The notes under the pieces are model-generated. The model worked only from the letters and a program-made list of their open reading frames with translations. It was not told the DNA's origin and did not search any database. Both the position numbers and the translations under genes were made by a program. From assembly GCF_000002075.1 (NCBI RefSeq), contig NW_004797421.1:1205735-1269734 (forward strand): DNA of 64,000 nt, read 5' to 3'. Source of the stretch: Aplysia californica (lineage: Eukaryota > Mollusca > Gastropoda > Aplysiida > Aplysiidae). This document shows, piece by piece, positions 61,701-64,000 of this stretch (positions within the stretch are counted from its first letter, which is position 1; every line of letters starts with the position of its first letter).

Positions 61701-62384
61701 AGTTCGAAACAATTACAAACAATGCCGTCCAAATCCAATTAACTGACATCCGGATGATTCAGTTTCAGTTTTAAGTTTTGGGCAGAAATTCAAACTGAAA
61801 GTGGAAAGATCTCGTCTTGAAGCAAATATGAAAGCAGTCAAAAAAATGAAGAAAACTGACAATTTATGTATGGCATATTTAATTGAAAGGCAACAACAAT
61901 ATAGACATGGCATGGTTCCATGGATCTAGATCTAGAACTAGAACAGAACTACTAGATTCCTAGATCTAGACTAGACAGAGCTTCAAGACTGTCGCTACTC
62001 CGCTACTCCAACTTGTACCCATGCCATTGACCATTCAGTTTTCAGGACCATTGTCACTGATACATTTCAACACTTTTGAAGTTATAGTCTCACAATTTCT
62101 TTCTATCATTTTTAGCCTAGTGATGTTTGAACTTCAGATGGCGACACTCTACGATTCGATACCAATGTTGTGTTATAATGTTCAACCATCGTGACAAGCG
62201 ACTCCCTGTACCTGTACTGTCGTGTTGCCAGTGCCAGTTGATAGCCTGCGCGGGGACGCTGACAATCAACATGTGAGTGTCCCCCCCCACGTAAAAACAA
62301 AATAAAAACAAATACAAAAGCAACGAGTTAGGAAAAAGGATATCAGCACCATGGCTTCATCTGCTTCTTCTTCTTACGTCCCAT
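52731..62384 (-). CDS. ZNF207: ZNF207/BuGZ: Bub3-binding GLEBS zinc-finger protein, 466 aa
   Basis: Nine coding exons: 62384-62344, 60500-60374, 59777-59645, 59051-58806, 58051-58033, 57382-57247, 55846-55652, 54324-54063 and 52972-52731. They sum to 1,401 nt with every phase consistent. The N-terminus [13 protein letters not shown] leads into two C2H2 fingers ([17 protein letters not shown], then [20 protein letters not shown]). [16 protein letters not shown] follows, as in human ZNF207. A long Met/Gly/Pro-rich disordered region comes next ([14 protein letters not shown] types). The GLEBS motif [27 protein letters not shown] binds Bub3 in orthologues and crosses the exon 7/8 junction. The family promotes kinetochore loading of Bub3 and interacts with spliceosomes (known for vertebrates). 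ATG 62384 is fixed by homology. Intron 1 is U12-type (separate entry). Confidence 0.96.
54063..54324 (-). other. ZNF207 exon 8: second half of GLEBS plus PPMQ.GGP repeats
   Basis: After [20 protein letters not shown] the exon encodes four [10 protein letters not shown]-type repeats, then [18 protein letters not shown]. These short repeats lie in the disordered domain that drives BuGZ coacervation in vertebrates (family knowledge); the exact repeat differs from human. Confidence 0.85.
55866..55988 (+). repeat. Dispersed ~175-bp repeat family (copy 14, 3'-truncated)
   Basis: TTTTAGTGTTAGTAAAAGTT ... GAGAGATCAGGACAATAGA. It starts about 20 bp upstream (gene sense) of ZNF207 exon 7. Confidence 0.8.
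56003..56172 (+). repeat. Dispersed ~175-bp repeat family (copy 15)
   Basis: AGTAAGAGTTCTACGGCACT ... AGAAGATTAGAGGTGTCACA ... CAACCATACCAGATCACCTG. Tandem to copy 14. Confidence 0.82.
56845..56886. repeat. (CA)n microsatellite
   Basis: ACACACACAC run in ZNF207 intron 6. Confidence 0.85.
56962..57024. repeat. Inverted pair GTCGCACGCGAC / GTCGCGTGCGAC
   Basis: 12-bp arms at 56962-56973 and 57013-57024, exact complements with a 39-bp loop. Possibly the ends of a small DNA element. No second copy was seen. Confidence 0.4.
57449..57634. mobile_element. MITE family B copy
   Basis: TACAGTCCAGTTTGTCTAAG at the left; AGCAGGTTCTGCTGTAC at the right, the complement of TACAGCAGAACCTGC. Interior ATTATAATGG and TTGTCTTATACAGGTGGC fit the family. 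It lies 67 bp upstream (gene sense) of ZNF207 exon 6. Confidence 0.58.
58033..58051 (-). other. ZNF207 microexon 5 (19 nt)
   Basis: Acceptor TTTTCAG before 58051 and donor GGTAAGTT after 58033 delimit 19 nt. Phase 1 in and phase 2 out add six codons (GPMGPM) plus two bases. Without it exon 4 to exon 6 would shift frame, so inclusion is required for the downstream protein. Confidence 0.85.
60501..62343 (-). other. U12-type (minor spliceosome) AT-AA intron, ZNF207 intron 1
   Basis: The gene-strand 5' end is ATATCCTTT, a perfect U12 donor, right after ..TGGTGCTG. The 3' end is TCTCCTTGACCATTTTCAA, with a near-consensus U12 branch site (TCCTTGAC) whose A is 10 nt from the junction. Only cutting before the G at 60500 restores W-Y-C-N of the first zinc finger, so the termini are AT-AA. 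The alternative AT-AG cut would shift frame. Confidence 0.85.
61920..61978. repeat. CTAGAT-rich tract in ZNF207 intron 1
   Basis: GATCTAGATCTAGAACTAG and further TAGATCTAGACTAG words. Confidence 0.6.
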
Positions 62385-62442
62385 GGCTGTCTTGTTTTCT
62401 CAAATCACACAGCGTTGTCAGTGCGTAATTTCGACTTTGAGA

Positions 62443-62454
62443 CCAATATGGCGG
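62443..62454. promoter_or_regulatory. CCAAT plus YY1-type ATGGCGG motif at the ZNF207 promoter
   Basis: ACCAATATGGCGGAGG lies about 60 bp upstream of the start codon. ATGGCGG is the YY1 core (gene strand CCGCCAT), often placed at transcription starts of housekeeping genes. Confidence 0.45.
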
Positions 62455-62479
62455 AGGAGGGCTGTTTCCGTTTGCGACT

Positions 62480-63105
62480 TGGATGCTACTTGTTCTAAGT
62501 CTAATAGGGTACTGTTCCGCAATCGAGTATCTTGACAAAGCATTGATGTCTGCTTACTGTGATAAGGCCGAAGATTTGGCCTGACGTGGAATGGAAAATA
62601 AAATGTTGATAGATATTTACGAAGTTGTGCATGCTCAATAGATTGTCAATGAAAAGAATAGACTGAATAGACTTTGCATCCAAATATGATTGACGAAAAT
62701 CCAAAGCCTCCTATACAGTGTATTTCCCCCAACGAGGTCTTCTATTAATAAGCGATTGAACCGAGCAGAATCTTCTTCGACTTCAGATAGATTTAGTCCT
62801 TTTTTAAAACTTTGAATATTTTTATCGAGGTAGCTGTAAAAGGTGTCATGAGCTCTAAAAAAGAACAATTTGAACTTGGTTCGACGTGTAGCATAATAAG
62901 AGATTTTAGAATTGCTTGTAGTGAAACACAGCTCGCTTCAGTTGCTTGTGACCTACTCGGAGGCGGAACAGCCCTCTGATAAATTACGGAGCGAAGCGAA
63001 TGAACGCCGACCGTGGCAAAATATACTGGAAAAGTAAGGAGTGTGTTCTCCTTTTCATAAGTTCGCAAAATGAAAGTTCCACTTTTCCCTTGTAGCCTAC
63101 AACAA
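62480..63105. other. Region between ZNF207 promoter and the LINE
   Basis: No homologous coding exon was seen. It is moderately AT-rich without clear repeats. Confidence 0.35.
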
Positions 63106-63109
63106 TAAT

Positions 63110-64000
63110 TTTTTTTTTTTTTTTTATTTTTTTTACAATGTAATAATAATAATAATATTAATAATAATAATAATAATTATAATAATAATAGTATTAACTT
63201 ATGTATTTCAAATGTAGTTTTATTCCTTTACTTACTTTTACCTTTTTCTTCCGCTTGTACCCTGGGGTGTCGCGGGGAGACACAGGTGTCTGTCTGCAGC
63301 AAGTCGTATGGCCTGTAGGAGGGACATCCCATGATCTTTAAGGGTGTCTGCCACAGATTCACTCCATCGTCGCCTTGGTCTTCCTCTGGCTCTCCATCCA
63401 AAATATTTCATGTTGTATCCTCTCAGAGCTGGATGGTTTGAGGGCATCCGCGTGAGGTGTCCGAACCACTTGACCTTTTGTTTTTCAATGTGTGGTAGGA
63501 CTGGTGTTGCTCCCACGGTGTCCCTTATGACTTCATTTTTAATTTTGTCTCTTCTTGTTTTGTTGACCGCTCTTCTTAAGCATTTCATCTCGCATGTGAC
63601 CAGTTTCCTCTCTAGGGCTTTTGTTAGAGTCCATGTCTGGCACTGATATGTGAGCGTTGGAAGGAAAATGGCGTTGATGAGCTTCACCTTGGTGCTCATG
63701 GGGATATTGGAATGTTTCAGGAGAGGGCCCAGTTGGTAGCTGACTGCGTTGGCTCTCTGGCATCTAGTCTCTATCTCTCGATCTAATTTTCCATTTTCTG
63801 TGAAAATGCTGCCCAAGTATTTGAATTCTCTGCTTTGTTTTAGTTGGGATCCATTGATGTTGATATCCACTTTACCTGGTCTCCTGCTAATTGTCATGAC
63901 TTCGGTCTTGCTTATACTGATCTTCATGTCATATTTTTCGCAGCTCGCATTTAGTTGGTTTATATGCTCCTGTAGCTGAGTCTTGTTGTTAATCATTGCC
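63110..64000 (-). mobile_element. Non-LTR retrotransposon (LINE) 3' end, ORF2 C-terminus
   Basis: An open minus-strand frame runs from the right edge to TAA at 63238. It begins near the end of the reverse transcriptase domain (DMKISISKTEVMTISRR) and continues through KYLGSIFTENGKLDREIE, NAIFLPTLTYQCQTWTL and KVKWFGHLTRMPSNHPALRG to RARGRPRRRWSESVADTL. These are hallmarks of the thumb and C-terminal region of RTE/CR1/I-group LINEs. After the stop come an ATT-rich microsatellite and an A-rich run (63110-63200), the element's tail. About 250 codons are uninterrupted, so this copy is young or was recently active. The catalytic RT and endonuclease lie outside the window. The exact clade is unsure. 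Confidence 0.88.

Noticed and set aside
62635-63068. Minus-strand frames between ZNF207 and the LINE
   Set aside because: No recognised domain, no splice-site support, and no clear link to the LINE; left unannotated.
1-64000. LTR retrotransposons, retroviral fossils, Polintons or toxin remnants
   Set aside because: No long terminal repeats, protease/integrase, capsid or envelope-like motifs were seen on either strand; all retroelement pieces found are non-LTR.

Overview
This is a 64-kb stretch of animal nuclear DNA: AT-rich, with long introns, many short dispersed repeats and no bacterial-style gene packing. Gene content, intron structure, tRNA-like SINE heads and MITE-type repeats fit a lophotrochozoan, most likely a gastropod mollusc. 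That placement is an inference, since no sequence search was run. Five host genes can be reconstructed from exon homology, splice sites and phase arithmetic.

Layout. (1) 1-4082, minus: PAQR3-like seven-transmembrane protein, with its last exon beyond the left edge. (2) 6054-9255, plus: LITAF/CDIP1-like protein of 161 aa, arranged head-to-head with PAQR3 and followed by a T-rich, non-coding 10.8 kb. (3) 33039-24293, minus: mitochondrial NADPH:adrenodoxin oxidoreductase FDXR, 11 coding exons, 493 aa. (4) 36048-42928, plus: Rho GDP-dissociation inhibitor (ARHGDIA-like), 200 aa, head-to-head with FDXR across a repeat-filled 3 kb. (5) 62384-52731, minus: ZNF207/BuGZ, 9 coding exons, 466 aa, with a 3' UTR of about 3.8 kb down to an AATAAA near 48946. 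The right edge (63110-64000, minus) is the 3' end of a non-LTR retrotransposon.

The genes do not form a functional pathway. They are unrelated housekeeping genes: membrane topology, endosomal/lysosomal membrane, mitochondrial electron transfer, Rho GTPase control, and spindle/spliceosome-linked Bub3 binding. Gene pairs alternate between divergent and convergent.

The most notable signals are in splicing. ZNF207 intron 1 is an almost textbook U12-type (minor spliceosome) intron that must use AT-AA termini to keep the zinc finger in frame. The FDXR exon 10 splice acceptor has been copied into an array of four by a 45-bp tandem duplication. PAQR3 carries a tandem-duplicated splice donor 42 bp apart, in frame. 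ZNF207 also has a 19-nt microexon.

Other structure: a ~175-bp dispersed repeat family with about 15 copies, two MITE families, a 1,049-bp TTAA-flanked DNA transposon in a RhoGDI intron, a perfect 41-bp inverted repeat bounding a decayed transposase-like fragment, tRNA-like SINEs, minisatellites and long GA/TC tracts. I saw no rRNA genes, functional tRNA genes, CRISPR arrays, LTR elements, Polintons or virus-like elements.
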